64,000 nt of DNA from Porphyromonadaceae bacterium FC4 (GCA_900120395.1 LT635553.1:1594254-1658253), one strand, 5' to 3'. Positions 8,523-17,836 are shown, counted from the stretch's first letter. Notes: generated by a model not told the origin, from the letters alone. Numbers and translations are program-made.

Positions 8523-9335
8523 TTATCTCTTTACTCCGGCTTCTACTTTTACAGAGTAGCCGAGTACGCCAGATTGATCAAACAACTTGGTTGTCTCACG
8601 GTGCATGAAGCTTTTCTTGGCGAAAAGGAAGGTCACCTGATTGCCACTTCCTGCCGGACTTACTTCTTTAAACTCGTAACCTGCCACTTTTGGAAAAGCA
8701 GAAATCAGCCCCTTGGATATGGTTCCCAACAACAAGAGATCTTTAGTCCCAGATATGTAGTCGGAAAGTTGGTTTCCTAGGGCAGTAAGTGTCTCTTGGT
8801 CGCTGATGGTGATGACTCCGACGTTGAGGTTGTAGTTTAGCTGCTTCACCGTTGTCGCTTTTAGGTCAGCATTGAAGGAGAGCAAGTAGCTATTCCCAAT
8901 TGGCTGGTTTGCATAGTCTCGGAAGTATTCCTTGTTTAGCACAAGGTTGCCTGTTGGGACTCCGGCGCGGTAGCCTGTGAAGTTATAGCACTGAAAGAGT
9001 TTGGTAGCCACAGGGAGGGCCATAGCTATAGCTGCACCATCAGCGGAAGCATCCGCATTCATTAGCACCGCCATAGAATAACTACTTTTATTGCTTAGCC
9101 ACTTCGAAAGATCCGAGTAATCTTTCTTGGTACCAAAGAGAGCTTTGGAACTATGATTAGAGACGACTACGAACTCTAGGGTGCGATCCTTATTCCATTG
9201 GATTTCCTGGGGGTCTGTTTTGTTAGGAGGTGAAGGAGGAGTCGGTGTGTCGCCACCTTTACCGCCTTTGCATCCTGCAATTGTGACCAAAAGCACAAGG
9301 GTCGTAAGTAGAAGGGAGACCTTTTTCATATCCAT
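8523..9335 (-). CDS. Unrecognised lipoprotein of the uptake locus
   Basis: A 270-residue protein with a clear lipoprotein signal (LLVTIAGC, Cys22) followed by a Gly/Pro/Thr-rich linker (KGGKGGDTPTPPSPPNKTDP) and one globular region without a motif I can name. It begins 9 bp after the EEP-family gene and closes the five-gene set that starts with the discoidin-like lipoprotein, so it is probably exported with the SusC/D machinery. Its content of beta-prone segments and lack of catalytic signatures would suit a surface glycan- or lipid-binding protein. That is inference from position only. ATG at 9329 is an equally good start. Confidence 0.8.
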   Translation of the reverse strand: MDMKKVSLLLTTLVLLVTIAGCKGGKGGDTPTPPSPPNKTDPQEIQWNKDRTLEFVVVSNHSSKALFGTKKDYSDLSKWLSNKSSYSMAVLMNADASADGAAIAMALPVATKLFQCYNFTGYRAGVPTGNLVLNKEYFRDYANQPIGNSYLLSFNADLKATTVKQLNYNLNVGVITISDQETLTALGNQLSDYISGTKDLLLLGTISKGLISAFPKVAGYEFKEVSPAGSGNQVTFLFAKKSFMHRETTKLFDQSGVLGYSVKVEAGVKR

Positions 9336-9344
9336 ATCAATTCA

Positions 9345-10100
9345 TTATTTGGAGTAAGTAAGCTGGGTAAGGACGGCAGCATGATCAGACAAGCTATTAA
9401 AAGACTCTACACGCCTACCACTGGCAGTGAAGGTTCCATTTTTCGAAGCAACGCCTATGTAGTCAACCCAGTTGAACGCCATGCACTTGAAGTTGTCCTG
9501 GAGAATGTAGTTCACTTGCCCCTCTCCCATATTCATATCTCCCATCAAAATAATGGGATGATCAGTCTTCGTGATAGATTCATCCTTTGCGATAGTACGC
9601 AGTTGATCCTCTGCACCTCCGATATGATCCAAGTGGGTTACCACTACTCGAAAAATCTGTCCGGACGGATGAAGAATATCTGCCCACATGACACTACGTT
9701 GGTCAGCAGAGCCTGCCGGCTTTGGCAGCAGCTTGCTATGGACGCTTAGGATCGGAAAACGGCTAATGAGTCCATTGCCATAAAGCCCCACATCCTTGTC
9801 ATAAGATTTTCCAAAAGCTGAATACATACCCAGCTCTGCAGCTAAGTCGGTCAACAAGTTGCGCTGCTCCATACGGCTGGTCAGTATTTCCAGCTCATTG
9901 ATACAGTAGATATCCGCATTTAGATCTCTAAAAGCATCATAGAAAAACTGCATCTGGAAAGATTTACCTCCAGACAGTTCTTGGTTCTCTATTTCAAATG
10001 ACTTGACATTGTACGTACAAACAGTGAAGTTCACTTGAGCCATTAGCTCAAGCGAACTCACTAGTAGTAACGCTGTCAAAAAAAATGAAAGTCTCTTCAT
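9345..10100 (-). CDS. Exported endonuclease/exonuclease/phosphatase-fold enzyme
   Basis: The 251-residue protein has a signal peptide (FFLTALLLVSSLELMAQ). It shows the EEP-fold motifs in order: VCTYNVKS, INELE, GNGLISRFPI, VVTHLDHIGG, GDMNMGEG and LSDHAAV. These give the metal-binding Asn/Glu, the catalytic His/Asp and the final SDH. The fold covers DNases, sphingomyelinases, inositol phosphatases and sugar-phosphate phosphatases. Being exported and sitting 20 bp after susD, it more likely acts on a phospholipid or phosphorylated glycan than on DNA. From memory, a protein of this fold is also part of a Bacteroides thetaiotaomicron yeast-mannan locus. Substrate not determined. Confidence 0.85.
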   Translation of the reverse strand: MKRLSFFLTALLLVSSLELMAQVNFTVCTYNVKSFEIENQELSGGKSFQMQFFYDAFRDLNADIYCINELEILTSRMEQRNLLTDLAAELGMYSAFGKSYDKDVGLYGNGLISRFPILSVHSKLLPKPAGSADQRSVMWADILHPSGQIFRVVVTHLDHIGGAEDQLRTIAKDESITKTDHPIILMGDMNMGEGQVNYILQDNFKCMAFNWVDYIGVASKNGTFTASGRRVESFNSLSDHAAVLTQLTYSK

Positions 10101-10120
10101 ATCTGACAGTTATGTTATGA

Positions 10121-11773
10121 TTAGTACCCGAGGTTTTGCTTCAGGTGTTTGGATTTATCGATAGTCGATTGAGGGATGGGGAATACTTTGTTCTTATCGG
10201 GGCTGAAGCTACGTGCCGGCCACACCTCTACTTTTTTGAGCTCACCTCTACCGGTATTAGCATCGTAGGTAGCAGCAAAGTGTGCAAGATCAAACCCATG
10301 TAGAGGTTGCTCAAGCAACTGGAAGTCACCCCAACGCATAATATCCATCCAGCGTGGCGTATTGAATTCAAACGCCAACTCGTTACGGCGTTCGCGTTTG
10401 AGGTCAGCCTTGGTAGCTTTGCTATTCGCTGGGAGACCCGCTCTGGTGCGTATTGCATTTAGGAGCTCTTTTGCTTCGCCATTACCCTCGCCACGCAGCC
10501 AGATGAGTGCCTCAGCCTTCATCAGCATGACATCGGCGTAGCGCACGACTACTTGTCCAAGAGTCGTCGTCATAAAGTTTCCGTCCGGCAGATATTCAAC
10601 TCCGGCATTCTTCGCTGATCTATAAGGGCTAAGCCACTTTACAAATAGGAGCTTTGTATCTGAGGATAGTTCGTTGCCCTCTTTTGAGCTAGGGTCACCG
10701 ATCCGAACATTAAGATCTACAAAAGTCAGCTCGTCACCAGGGCCGGCGATGGTGTTTTTTCGCCGCTTGTCCCCGTCCTCAAAGGACTCATACAACTCTA
10801 CTGTAGGTGCGAAATAGCCCCAGGTGTTGAACCTAGCCCAGCCTCCATTTTGTCCACTGATTCCATGAAACTTTGGACCGGCATGCACCGTTGCTGAGCC
10901 AAAGAAAGAGAAGATGTACTCGCTGGAGAAGTTATTAGCCGTAGTAAATAGCTTCGTAATGTCGGGGTACAGTGCTCGCTTGTCCTGACCGGAGAGCGAC
11001 ATGATCTTATCGCAGTAGGTGATGACCTTTTCGTAATAAGACTGGTCAAACTGTGCTGCATAGAGGGCAGCCCTTGCAGCCAGTCCCCATGCCGCAGCCT
11101 TCCACGGACGACCGTATTCGCTTTCTGACTGTTGAGATAGAAGCGGTAGGTGCTCTGCAGCTGCATCCATATCAGCTATGATTTGGTCGTAGTTCGCAAG
11201 AACACTCTTGGGGCGCTCCATATCCATATCCTTCACCTCAGTCTTGTGCGTAATGATAGGGATTCCACCGTTGGGACCGTCATCTCCATGCCACGGAGCG
11301 AGCCACAAGTAGGAGAGTCCGCGGTAGAAATAGGCATTTCCTAGGATAAAGTCCTTATCATCACCGGTTACCCCGAGGTTATCTACCGCTTTGATCAGCT
11401 CGTTAGCCGAAGATATGACCTGATACATGGTCTCCCAGTTATCTCTCCAGTCCCGTCCATTGCTGGCATCCATAGTGAAGTTTTTGATCTGGGCTGCCTG
11501 AGCCTGTGGACGTCCGGTAGTAAGGTTGTCACTAGCATTTTCCAACCACATATAGCCACGTCCTGTGACTTCTTCAATGGATACAAATCTACTAAGCGCA
11601 TCCACGGAAGCACGTAGATTGGCCTTATCTTTGTAGTAGTCATTATTGGTATCGCCTTCGGTATAGGGCTCCAAGTTCAGGAAGTCACTGTCCGAGCAGG
11701 AGCTGAGGCCACCGGTCATCAGCAGTAGCGATGTAGCGAGAATGCCTACTTTTATCTTCAAATTAGTTCGCAT
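10121..11773 (-). CDS. SusD/RagB-family nutrient-binding outer-membrane lipoprotein
   Basis: The 550-residue protein has a lipoprotein signal (GGLSSC, Cys26) followed by SDSDFLNLEPYTEGD, the usual SusD opening. TPR-like helices and the late SusD motifs follow (VVRYADVMLMKAEALIWLRG, ELLNAIRTRAGLP, RRNELAFEFNTPRWMDIMRWG, ending KNKVFPIPQSTID). SusD forms a lid over its SusC partner and captures ligand at the cell surface. It lies 50 bp after susC and 20 bp before the EEP-fold gene. The ligand cannot be read from sequence, but the downstream enzymes point to a mannose-containing phosphorylated compound. Confidence 0.95.
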   Translation of the reverse strand: MRTNLKIKVGILATSLLLMTGGLSSCSDSDFLNLEPYTEGDTNNDYYKDKANLRASVDALSRFVSIEEVTGRGYMWLENASDNLTTGRPQAQAAQIKNFTMDASNGRDWRDNWETMYQVISSANELIKAVDNLGVTGDDKDFILGNAYFYRGLSYLWLAPWHGDDGPNGGIPIITHKTEVKDMDMERPKSVLANYDQIIADMDAAAEHLPLLSQQSESEYGRPWKAAAWGLAARAALYAAQFDQSYYEKVITYCDKIMSLSGQDKRALYPDITKLFTTANNFSSEYIFSFFGSATVHAGPKFHGISGQNGGWARFNTWGYFAPTVELYESFEDGDKRRKNTIAGPGDELTFVDLNVRIGDPSSKEGNELSSDTKLLFVKWLSPYRSAKNAGVEYLPDGNFMTTTLGQVVVRYADVMLMKAEALIWLRGEGNGEAKELLNAIRTRAGLPANSKATKADLKRERRNELAFEFNTPRWMDIMRWGDFQLLEQPLHGFDLAHFAATYDANTGRGELKKVEVWPARSFSPDKNKVFPIPQSTIDKSKHLKQNLGY

Positions 11774-11823
11774 ATCTTGTTGTTGTCTTTTCTGAAATTA
11801 TCTTTCTATCCAGTAGTGGCTCA

Positions 11824-14800
11824 TCAGAAGTTAAGATTGAGTCCTAGAGTAAAGGTACGCGCCAGTGGATAGCGTCCTGCATCGATACCGTAGTACCCTA
11901 CCTCAGGATCAATACCTGAGTACTTGGTAAAGGTGAAGAGGTTTTCACCACTGATATAGAACCTCATACTAGAGTTGGGTAACTTCATTGCTTCCATTGC
12001 AGACTTCGGTAGGCTGTAACCGATGGTCAGGTTCTTCAGTCGGAGGTATCCTCCATCCTCTAGGAAGTAGCTGTTGGCAATACTGTAGTTACCGTTGTCA
12101 TCCTTTGCAATACCCAGTCTTGGGATGCCGGAGTTTTTGTCAAAGTTGAATGAGCTCAGCACAAGAGAGTTTAGGTTACCACCGACTCCACGACCTACCA
12201 TAGACATCTGCTTATAGGCGTTGTAAAGCTTGTTTCCGGCAATACCCTGGAACATTACAGAGAAGTCCAGTCCCTTCCAATCTGCATTACCACCAAAAGA
12301 ATAAGTGGTCTTGGGCAGATAAGATCCGAAGAACTTACGGTCCAGGTCGTTGATAACTCCATCACCGTTTTGGTCTACAAACTTGAGGTCACCAGCCTTT
12401 GCGTTGGGCTGAATGGGAGAAGTCTGTCCCGTCTCGCTATTTGTGTGCGTGTAAGCAGCAACATCGTCATCACTCATAAAGAGTCCGTCTACCTCGTAGA
12501 TGTAGAACGACTGCCAAGGCATACCCACTGCCGAGCGAACAGGCTGCATGCTGTTTACGGTAACATCGTCTTGAATGTAGTCACGCCCACCAAGGGAGAG
12601 GACTTCAGACTTGATCAAGCTGAGGTTTCCAAAAACACCAAACTTGACGTCACCAATTCTATCGTTGTAGGCGAGGGTAAACTCCCATCCCTTATTGCTA
12701 ACAGATCCAACGTTGCCGAGCGGCTCTCTTTCTACACCCATGGTCGGAACAATGGGCACCCTCTCGATCAGGTCTTTCGTGGTCTTGTCGAAGTAGTCCA
12801 CCGTAAGGGAGAGCTTACTGAATAGTCCTAGGTCAAGACCTATACCCCAAGACTCGGTTGTTTCCCAGCGAAGGTCCGTATTGGACAGACCGTCCTGATA
12901 GAATCCATAGTAAACATCGTTGTTGACGCCAAAGACAGATCCATACTTTTGTTGCTTCATCGAAACGTTGTAGGCATAGGGGTCAACCATAGCGACGTTA
13001 CCCACCTGTCCCCAGCTACCACGTATCTTGAGAAGGTCGATCGCTTTCACATCCTCCATGAACGACTCACTTGAGATCTTCCAAGACCCTGAGATGGCAG
13101 GGAAGACCGCAGACCTGTTCTTAGGCGCCAGCTTGGACGAAAGGTCATTTCTGACAGATCCGGTAATAAAGTACCGGTCATCGTAGGAGTAGCTGATACG
13201 CCCGAAACCGGAGATCATGGACTCTTCAGTAATTCCTTCTCTAGGTGGTACATTAAATTTTGTACCGTTTTCGAATCTTACCTTAGATGGGTCCTCATTT
13301 GGGTATTCTTGTTTCTCCACCCAGTGGTTACGCCAGTTGTCATAAGCCATGGTGTATCCTGCCATTGCACTGATGTGGTGCACATCTGCCAGGAGAGTAG
13401 AGTATGTAGCTGTATTCTCCCAGAGCCAGCTGGAGTGAAGTGATGAGAAGATAGATCTGGAGTTCTTCTTCATACGGCTACCTACCTCCTTGACTTCAGG
13501 AGTAAAGTTCTCATCCCGTAGCCAGTCTTGGCCTACTGAGAAACGGCTGATGATGTCCAGACCGCGGATAGGCTTGATCGTCAGCGCTGTGGTAGAGAAC
13601 AGCGTAGTTGCCGGCTTATTCTGCCTGAGACGCATGAGCGTAGCAACCGGGTTATTGATCATACCATACCCGGAGACACCTTGGTCTGCATAGTATCTTG
13701 GCACGGTACCTCCCCATACGGGCTGTCCATAGCCATCAAGGACCTGGTTGCCATTTCTATCCAACTCGTACACCGTAGCTGAGGTTGGATAAAACGCAGC
13801 ATCCATGATGATACCCTCGTGACCTTGGTCCCAGACACCGCCCTGACCATTTGAGTAGGCGATGTTCACATTCTGGTTGATATCCAACCAGTCAGTAATT
13901 GCGTAGTCTACATTTAGCCTCCCACCAAACTTCTCTGAGTAAGTATTGAGGAGGATACCTTCGTTCTTGTCGTAAGAAAAAGAGAGGATGCTCCGCAGCT
14001 TGTCGCTACCACCGCTTAGGGTCACAGCGTAGTGCTGTAGTGAACCTGTGCGGAAGATCTCATCCATCCAGTCTGTACGATGGATAGCACCGTAGGGATA
14101 TGCCTTTACATTGGCAACTACGGGCAGCTGCACCCCTTCTGTTTCAGCCAGGTGATTCCAAACCTTTGCATACTGCCCTGCAGTCGTCACTGAAGGGAGC
14201 TTGGTGGCGTTCTTGAAGCTGTATGAGCCGTTGAACTGAACATTCATCCGACCCGATTTCCCTTTTTTGGTGGTCACCACGATCACACCACCCGAGCCAA
14301 CAGATGCACCGTAGATAGCAGCCGAAGCAGCATCCTTGAGTACCGTAATGTTCTCTACATCCTCCACGTTGAACGGAGCGCCGGGCACACCGTCCACTAC
14401 ATAGAGGACAGCGTCTCCACCTCTGGAGCCCTTACCACGAATATTGAGTTCAGCTCCGGAGAGAGGGTCTCCACCATCGTTTTGGATCGTCACACCGGGC
14501 AAGCGTCCCTGCATAATCGATGAGAGGTTGGAGGGGCCAGACTTGAGCTCCTTACCCACACTCATGGTAGAGATAGAGGTAGAGAGGTCTTCCTTTCGAG
14601 ACGCACCATAGCCAATCACCACGAGCTCCTCGAGAGCTTGGCTATCCTCGTACATTTCGATACGGAGGTCAGATGCCGCACCCTTTACGGTATAGGAGAC
14701 CGGCTTATAGCTCACGAAGCTAAACCTTAGCTCAGTCCCGACAGGCACCTCTATACTAAAATGACCATCAAGGTTGGTCGTTGTTCCCTTTGTGGTACCT

Positions 14801-14952
14801 ACCGCTTGGATGGTCACTCCGATAAAGGGCTCATCCATGGTGGCATCAATGACCGTACCACTCACTTTCACATTACTCTGGGCCATTGCCATCAGCGTTC
14901 CCACACTGCTGAGCAAGAGAGCCATCAGAAGGTTCTTTAACCGTGTATTCAT
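11824..14952 (-). CDS. SusC/RagA-family TonB-dependent outer-membrane transporter
   Basis: The 1042-residue protein has a signal peptide (LLMALLLSSVGTLMAMAQ), an N-terminal carboxypeptidase-like beta domain (VSGTVIDATMDEPFIGVTIQ) and a TonB-box-like EELVVIGYG near residue 110. A plug domain follows (GRLPGVTIQNDGG, LNIRGKGSRGGDAVLYVVDG, ENITVLKDAASAAIYGASVG) and then a 22-strand barrel ending in ARTFTLGLNLNF with the terminal Phe. It imports the captured ligand using TonB energy. It pairs with the SusD gene downstream and follows the discoidin-like lipoprotein gene by about 30 bp. Confidence 0.97.
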   Translation of the reverse strand: MNTRLKNLLMALLLSSVGTLMAMAQSNVKVSGTVIDATMDEPFIGVTIQAVGTTKGTTTNLDGHFSIEVPVGTELRFSFVSYKPVSYTVKGAASDLRIEMYEDSQALEELVVIGYGASRKEDLSTSISTMSVGKELKSGPSNLSSIMQGRLPGVTIQNDGGDPLSGAELNIRGKGSRGGDAVLYVVDGVPGAPFNVEDVENITVLKDAASAAIYGASVGSGGVIVVTTKKGKSGRMNVQFNGSYSFKNATKLPSVTTAGQYAKVWNHLAETEGVQLPVVANVKAYPYGAIHRTDWMDEIFRTGSLQHYAVTLSGGSDKLRSILSFSYDKNEGILLNTYSEKFGGRLNVDYAITDWLDINQNVNIAYSNGQGGVWDQGHEGIIMDAAFYPTSATVYELDRNGNQVLDGYGQPVWGGTVPRYYADQGVSGYGMINNPVATLMRLRQNKPATTLFSTTALTIKPIRGLDIISRFSVGQDWLRDENFTPEVKEVGSRMKKNSRSIFSSLHSSWLWENTATYSTLLADVHHISAMAGYTMAYDNWRNHWVEKQEYPNEDPSKVRFENGTKFNVPPREGITEESMISGFGRISYSYDDRYFITGSVRNDLSSKLAPKNRSAVFPAISGSWKISSESFMEDVKAIDLLKIRGSWGQVGNVAMVDPYAYNVSMKQQKYGSVFGVNNDVYYGFYQDGLSNTDLRWETTESWGIGLDLGLFSKLSLTVDYFDKTTKDLIERVPIVPTMGVEREPLGNVGSVSNKGWEFTLAYNDRIGDVKFGVFGNLSLIKSEVLSLGGRDYIQDDVTVNSMQPVRSAVGMPWQSFYIYEVDGLFMSDDDVAAYTHTNSETGQTSPIQPNAKAGDLKFVDQNGDGVINDLDRKFFGSYLPKTTYSFGGNADWKGLDFSVMFQGIAGNKLYNAYKQMSMVGRGVGGNLNSLVLSSFNFDKNSGIPRLGIAKDDNGNYSIANSYFLEDGGYLRLKNLTIGYSLPKSAMEAMKLPNSSMRFYISGENLFTFTKYSGIDPEVGYYGIDAGRYPLARTFTLGLNLNF

Positions 14953-14982
14953 GTTTCTTATCTTACTATTTCTTCTGAGTAA

Positions 14983-15963
14983 TTATTGCTTGTCTGCCCC
15001 CTCTGCTTTTTTCTTGTGGGCATCGATTAGATCCTTTATACCCTCCTCCGGATCGTACACATCCTGTCCGTAAGACTTGGAGAGGTAAAGCTCACCCATA
15101 TGGAAGAAATTATCTCCATCTCCTTGACCCAACATCTCTTCCAAGTTGGTACCATCATGGCGCTCAGTCGGTATAAAGCGAATATACCGAGCTCCGGCAG
15201 GCATCCGGAAAGAATTCCCGTCTACACGGTCGCCGGTCATCGCAGGCACGCGGTAATTGGTCATCGCCACTTCCGTCCAGCTATTGCCATCAGTACTAGT
15301 CATGATGCGAGCTGCCTTTGGTGAGCCTGACGGGTTATTGGGGCGAGGTACGTAGCCAAAGCGTAGGTCTGAGCCCGCATACTTATCGCTCTTCAGATCA
15401 ATCTCGACATAGTGTAGCTCACTCCATACATAGTGCCAATCGGTGTGGAAGTAGTTATTCACATCCCCATCGACTAAGTTTTCTATAGGACCCTCTGTCG
15501 GTTCTTGCGCATTGGTGCTGACCATATCCACGGTCAACTTTATATCCCTAAAGTCTGTCGGAGTATATACCTTCTCCATCGGCAAGCTGGTAGCCTTGAC
15601 CGTGTACAGCTGACCAAATTCACCTGTACTGCTGACCGAATGCACCGTGATCGTATACTCCCCTGCCACCTTGGCAGTATTGGGGATTACCAAGCTGGTC
15701 TCATCCGCTGAAGCCATACGCTCCATCTGAGCATTTGTGATCGGGTCGAAGTAGCTCGCCATGATTCCGATCCGATCCATGTCATCACCGGATGCCTTCC
15801 CTAGATCCCATGAGACAAGGATCTCTGCCGGTCTCACCGAAGTTGCAGTTACATTGGAGATTGGGGTAGCCTTTTTCTGAAAGGCAGGCCAATCATGGTC
15901 GGTACACCCAACCAAGATCAGGGCTAAAAGCCCATAAAAAAACCAGTTTTTTTGCTTGTTCAT
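14983..15963 (-). CDS. Lipoprotein with FN3-like and discoidin-like domains, first gene of the SusC/D set
   Basis: The 326-residue protein starts at the ATG at 15963, giving a clean lipoprotein signal (FFYGLLALILVGC, Cys20). An upstream in-frame extension to 16080 has no signal and runs towards the promoter. A fibronectin-like segment (ISNVTATSVRPAEILVSWDL) is followed by an F5/8 type C-like domain (ENLVDGDVNNYFHTDW, YVEIDLKS, ARYIRFIPT). This is the DUF4959/discoidin arrangement often encoded beside SusC/D pairs. It probably binds glycan at the cell surface. Ligand unknown. Confidence 0.85.
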   Translation of the reverse strand: MNKQKNWFFYGLLALILVGCTDHDWPAFQKKATPISNVTATSVRPAEILVSWDLGKASGDDMDRIGIMASYFDPITNAQMERMASADETSLVIPNTAKVAGEYTITVHSVSSTGEFGQLYTVKATSLPMEKVYTPTDFRDIKLTVDMVSTNAQEPTEGPIENLVDGDVNNYFHTDWHYVWSELHYVEIDLKSDKYAGSDLRFGYVPRPNNPSGSPKAARIMTSTDGNSWTEVAMTNYRVPAMTGDRVDGNSFRMPAGARYIRFIPTERHDGTNLEEMLGQGDGDNFFHMGELYLSKSYGQDVYDPEEGIKDLIDAHKKKAEGADKQ

Positions 15964-16113
15964 AAAACAGGAACTTATATAGATTCTATTTAGTTGATTT
16001 ATATTCCAAAACAAGTGATCCGATCCAAAAACGCAGTGGTTTTTTCTCAGCAAAGATTGATAGCAATTGCATATCATCACTTTACACCCAAAATAATGGG
16101 GTTTTTCTCACCA

Positions 16114-16121
16114 CAAAGTTA
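16114..16121 (-). promoter_or_regulatory. Likely Bacteroidota -7 element (TAACTTTG) of the SusC/D set
   Basis: The minus strand reads TAACTTTG about 150 bp upstream of the lipoprotein start. It fits the TAnnTTTG consensus. A TTTG lies only 14 bp further upstream rather than the preferred 19-21, so the -33 part is uncertain. The region 15964-16370 otherwise contains an AT-rich leader and no gene. Confidence 0.45.
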
Positions 16122-16370
16122 GGCAAAATAAACCACAAAGGATACACCATTCACGCACTCAAAGGCACACTTTGCGTACTTTCGGTTACAAACTTATTAC
16201 TAAACCCGCCCAATTAATAAATTATTAGGCATACAAACCGAGGTGATACTTAAATATATGCATTGCAAACCCACAGCATTGCGAAGTTAAAGCATACTTA
16301 CTACAACTGTGTGAAGATAAGCAAACCAATGCCATCACATCGGGAGCAAAACAAAGGATTAGATCGGTTG

Positions 16371-16747
16371 GCGACCCCTGGCGGGGTCGCGCCATGGTAT
16401 CTGATGGTATGACTCCAACGTCCGTCGGAGTCGTGTTTTGGGAGGGCTCGTATTCCCAGGGTCAGACGCTCCTAACGTCGCTCTGACCCTGGGCTATACT
16501 CTATGACCCCGACATCCGTCGGGGTCACCTCCCCGCCGACTTGCTTTCTTAGGGTCAGAGCTCCTCCGGAGCTCTGACCCTAAGCTATGCTCTATGACCC
16601 CGACGGATGTCGGGGTCACCCTCGGACGACGAAAGACGACCCCGATAGGGGTCGTACAATATAGCCCCGGGTCAGAGCTCCGGAGGAGCGTCTGACCCGG
16701 GGTAACCGTTCCGCCCCTCATCCCCGACCCTGACGCACGTCGGGGTC
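16371..16747. repeat. Array of nine GC-rich palindromes
   Basis: Nine hairpins occur in 377 bp. The arms are 16371-16378/16383-16390, 16411-16416/16427-16432, 16455-16466/16482-16493, 16505-16513/16518-16526, 16549-16564/16568-16583 (a perfect 16-bp stem with a 3-nt loop), 16596-16604/16609-16617, 16636-16643/16648-16655, 16665-16676/16691-16702 and 16726-16734/16739-16747. Two stem types recur: GACCCCGAC against GTCGGGGTC, and GGGTCAGA against TCTGACCC. It lies between the promoter region of the SusC/D set and the 3' end of coaA. It could be a nest of REP-like elements or a strong terminator block. Confidence 0.9.
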
Positions 16748-16768
16748 GTACCACTGAGGGCGCAAAAG

Positions 16769-16848
16769 TTTCCTCTGGAAACATTTTGCTACTATCCGTC
16801 AAATCGTTTTCTTTCCTACTGGAAACTTTTCGCTTCTATCCGTCAAAT
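16769..16848 (+). repeat. 44-bp-unit composite repeat, copy 3
   Basis: The palindromes start at 16769 (TTTCCTCTGGAAAC, one base shorter) and 16812, each followed by CTATCCGTCAAAT. A GC-rich block ending GGTAAAAATGGG follows to about 16880, just before the coaA stop. Confidence 0.88.
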
Positions 16849-16888
16849 TTTTTTGCGGAGTGGCGAAGGGTAAAAATGGGATGGAGGC

Positions 16889-17836
16889 TCAGACCTTACG
16901 GAGCCGGATGTTTCGGACGGAGTGGTCGGGGCTTTTCTCCAGGATAAGCGAGGAGCGAAGTCTGGTGGGCAGGATGTTGTCGCGTAGGTTGGGCAGGTTG
17001 ATTTCCTCCCAGACGTTATTTGCCATGGCGATAGCTTCGCTCTCAGTTAGGTCTGCGTAGTGGTAAAAGAAGGAGTCAGGCTGCTGAAAGGCGGTCTCCT
17101 TGAGGAGCAAAAAGCGGTGAACGTACCAGTTGCGGATGCTCTCCGTATCGGCGTCGACGTAGATGGAGAAGTCAAAGAAGTCGGAGACGAATATCTTTCG
17201 TCTACTGAAGCTGGGGTTGGTGTTGACCTGCAGTACATTGATGCCCTCCACGATGAGCACATCCGGCTGGTCGATGATGTCGTACTCGTCCGGTATCACA
17301 TCGTAGTAGAGGTGGGAGTACTTGGGGCTGAGTAGGTTTCGCCGTCCACTCTTGACTGCCGAGAGGAAGTTGAGGAGCCGCGAGGCATCGTAGCTCTCGG
17401 GGAAGCCTTTGCGGTTGAGGATCCCCTGCTCCTCCAGTACAGAGTTGGGGTACAAAAAGCCATCGGTGGTGATGAGTGCCACCCGTGGGGTGGCAGCGTT
17501 CATGGAGAGGAGCTTATGTAGCACTCGGGCGGTGGTGCTCTTGCCTACCGCCACACTACCGGCGATACCGATCACATAGGGGACGTGCTGGATTTCGCGG
17601 TGAAAGAACTGGCTGTACTCTCGGTGTAGGTTTTTGTGGTGCTGGATGTGTATCTGCAGCAGTCGGCACAGTGGGAGGTAGATGTCTCGGACCTCGTCTA
17701 CAGTCAGAGGCTCGTTTAGCGCCTGAAGGCGAGGCAGGTCAATCTCCGAAAAAGGGAAGTCCGGATGGCTGTCCAGCCGGCTCCACGCCTCGCGACTAAA
17801 GGAGTGGTAGGGTGAAAATGTGGCAATACTCTTCAT
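16889..17836 (-). CDS. coaA: Type I pantothenate kinase
   Basis: The 315-residue protein matches bacterial PanK-I in length and motifs. The P-loop is GIAGSVAVGKSTTARVL near residue 95. It is followed by TTDGFLYPN, KGFPESYD, YSHLYYDVIPDEYDIID and LIVEGINVLQ. It phosphorylates pantothenate with ATP, the first step of coenzyme A synthesis, in the cytoplasm. The start at 17836 overlaps the lipB stop as ATGA. It is the last gene of a minus-strand set that starts at pyrE. Nothing looks damaged. Confidence 0.95.
   Translation of the reverse strand: MKSIATFSPYHSFSREAWSRLDSHPDFPFSEIDLPRLQALNEPLTVDEVRDIYLPLCRLLQIHIQHHKNLHREYSQFFHREIQHVPYVIGIAGSVAVGKSTTARVLHKLLSMNAATPRVALITTDGFLYPNSVLEEQGILNRKGFPESYDASRLLNFLSAVKSGRRNLLSPKYSHLYYDVIPDEYDIIDQPDVLIVEGINVLQVNTNPSFSRRKIFVSDFFDFSIYVDADTESIRNWYVHRFLLLKETAFQQPDSFFYHYADLTESEAIAMANNVWEEINLPNLRDNILPTRLRSSLILEKSPDHSVRNIRLRKV

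Noticed and set aside
15964-16080. Longer start for the discoidin-like lipoprotein
   Set aside because: The added 39 residues bring no signal and put the lipobox deep inside the chain. The lipoprotein signal starts cleanly at 15963.
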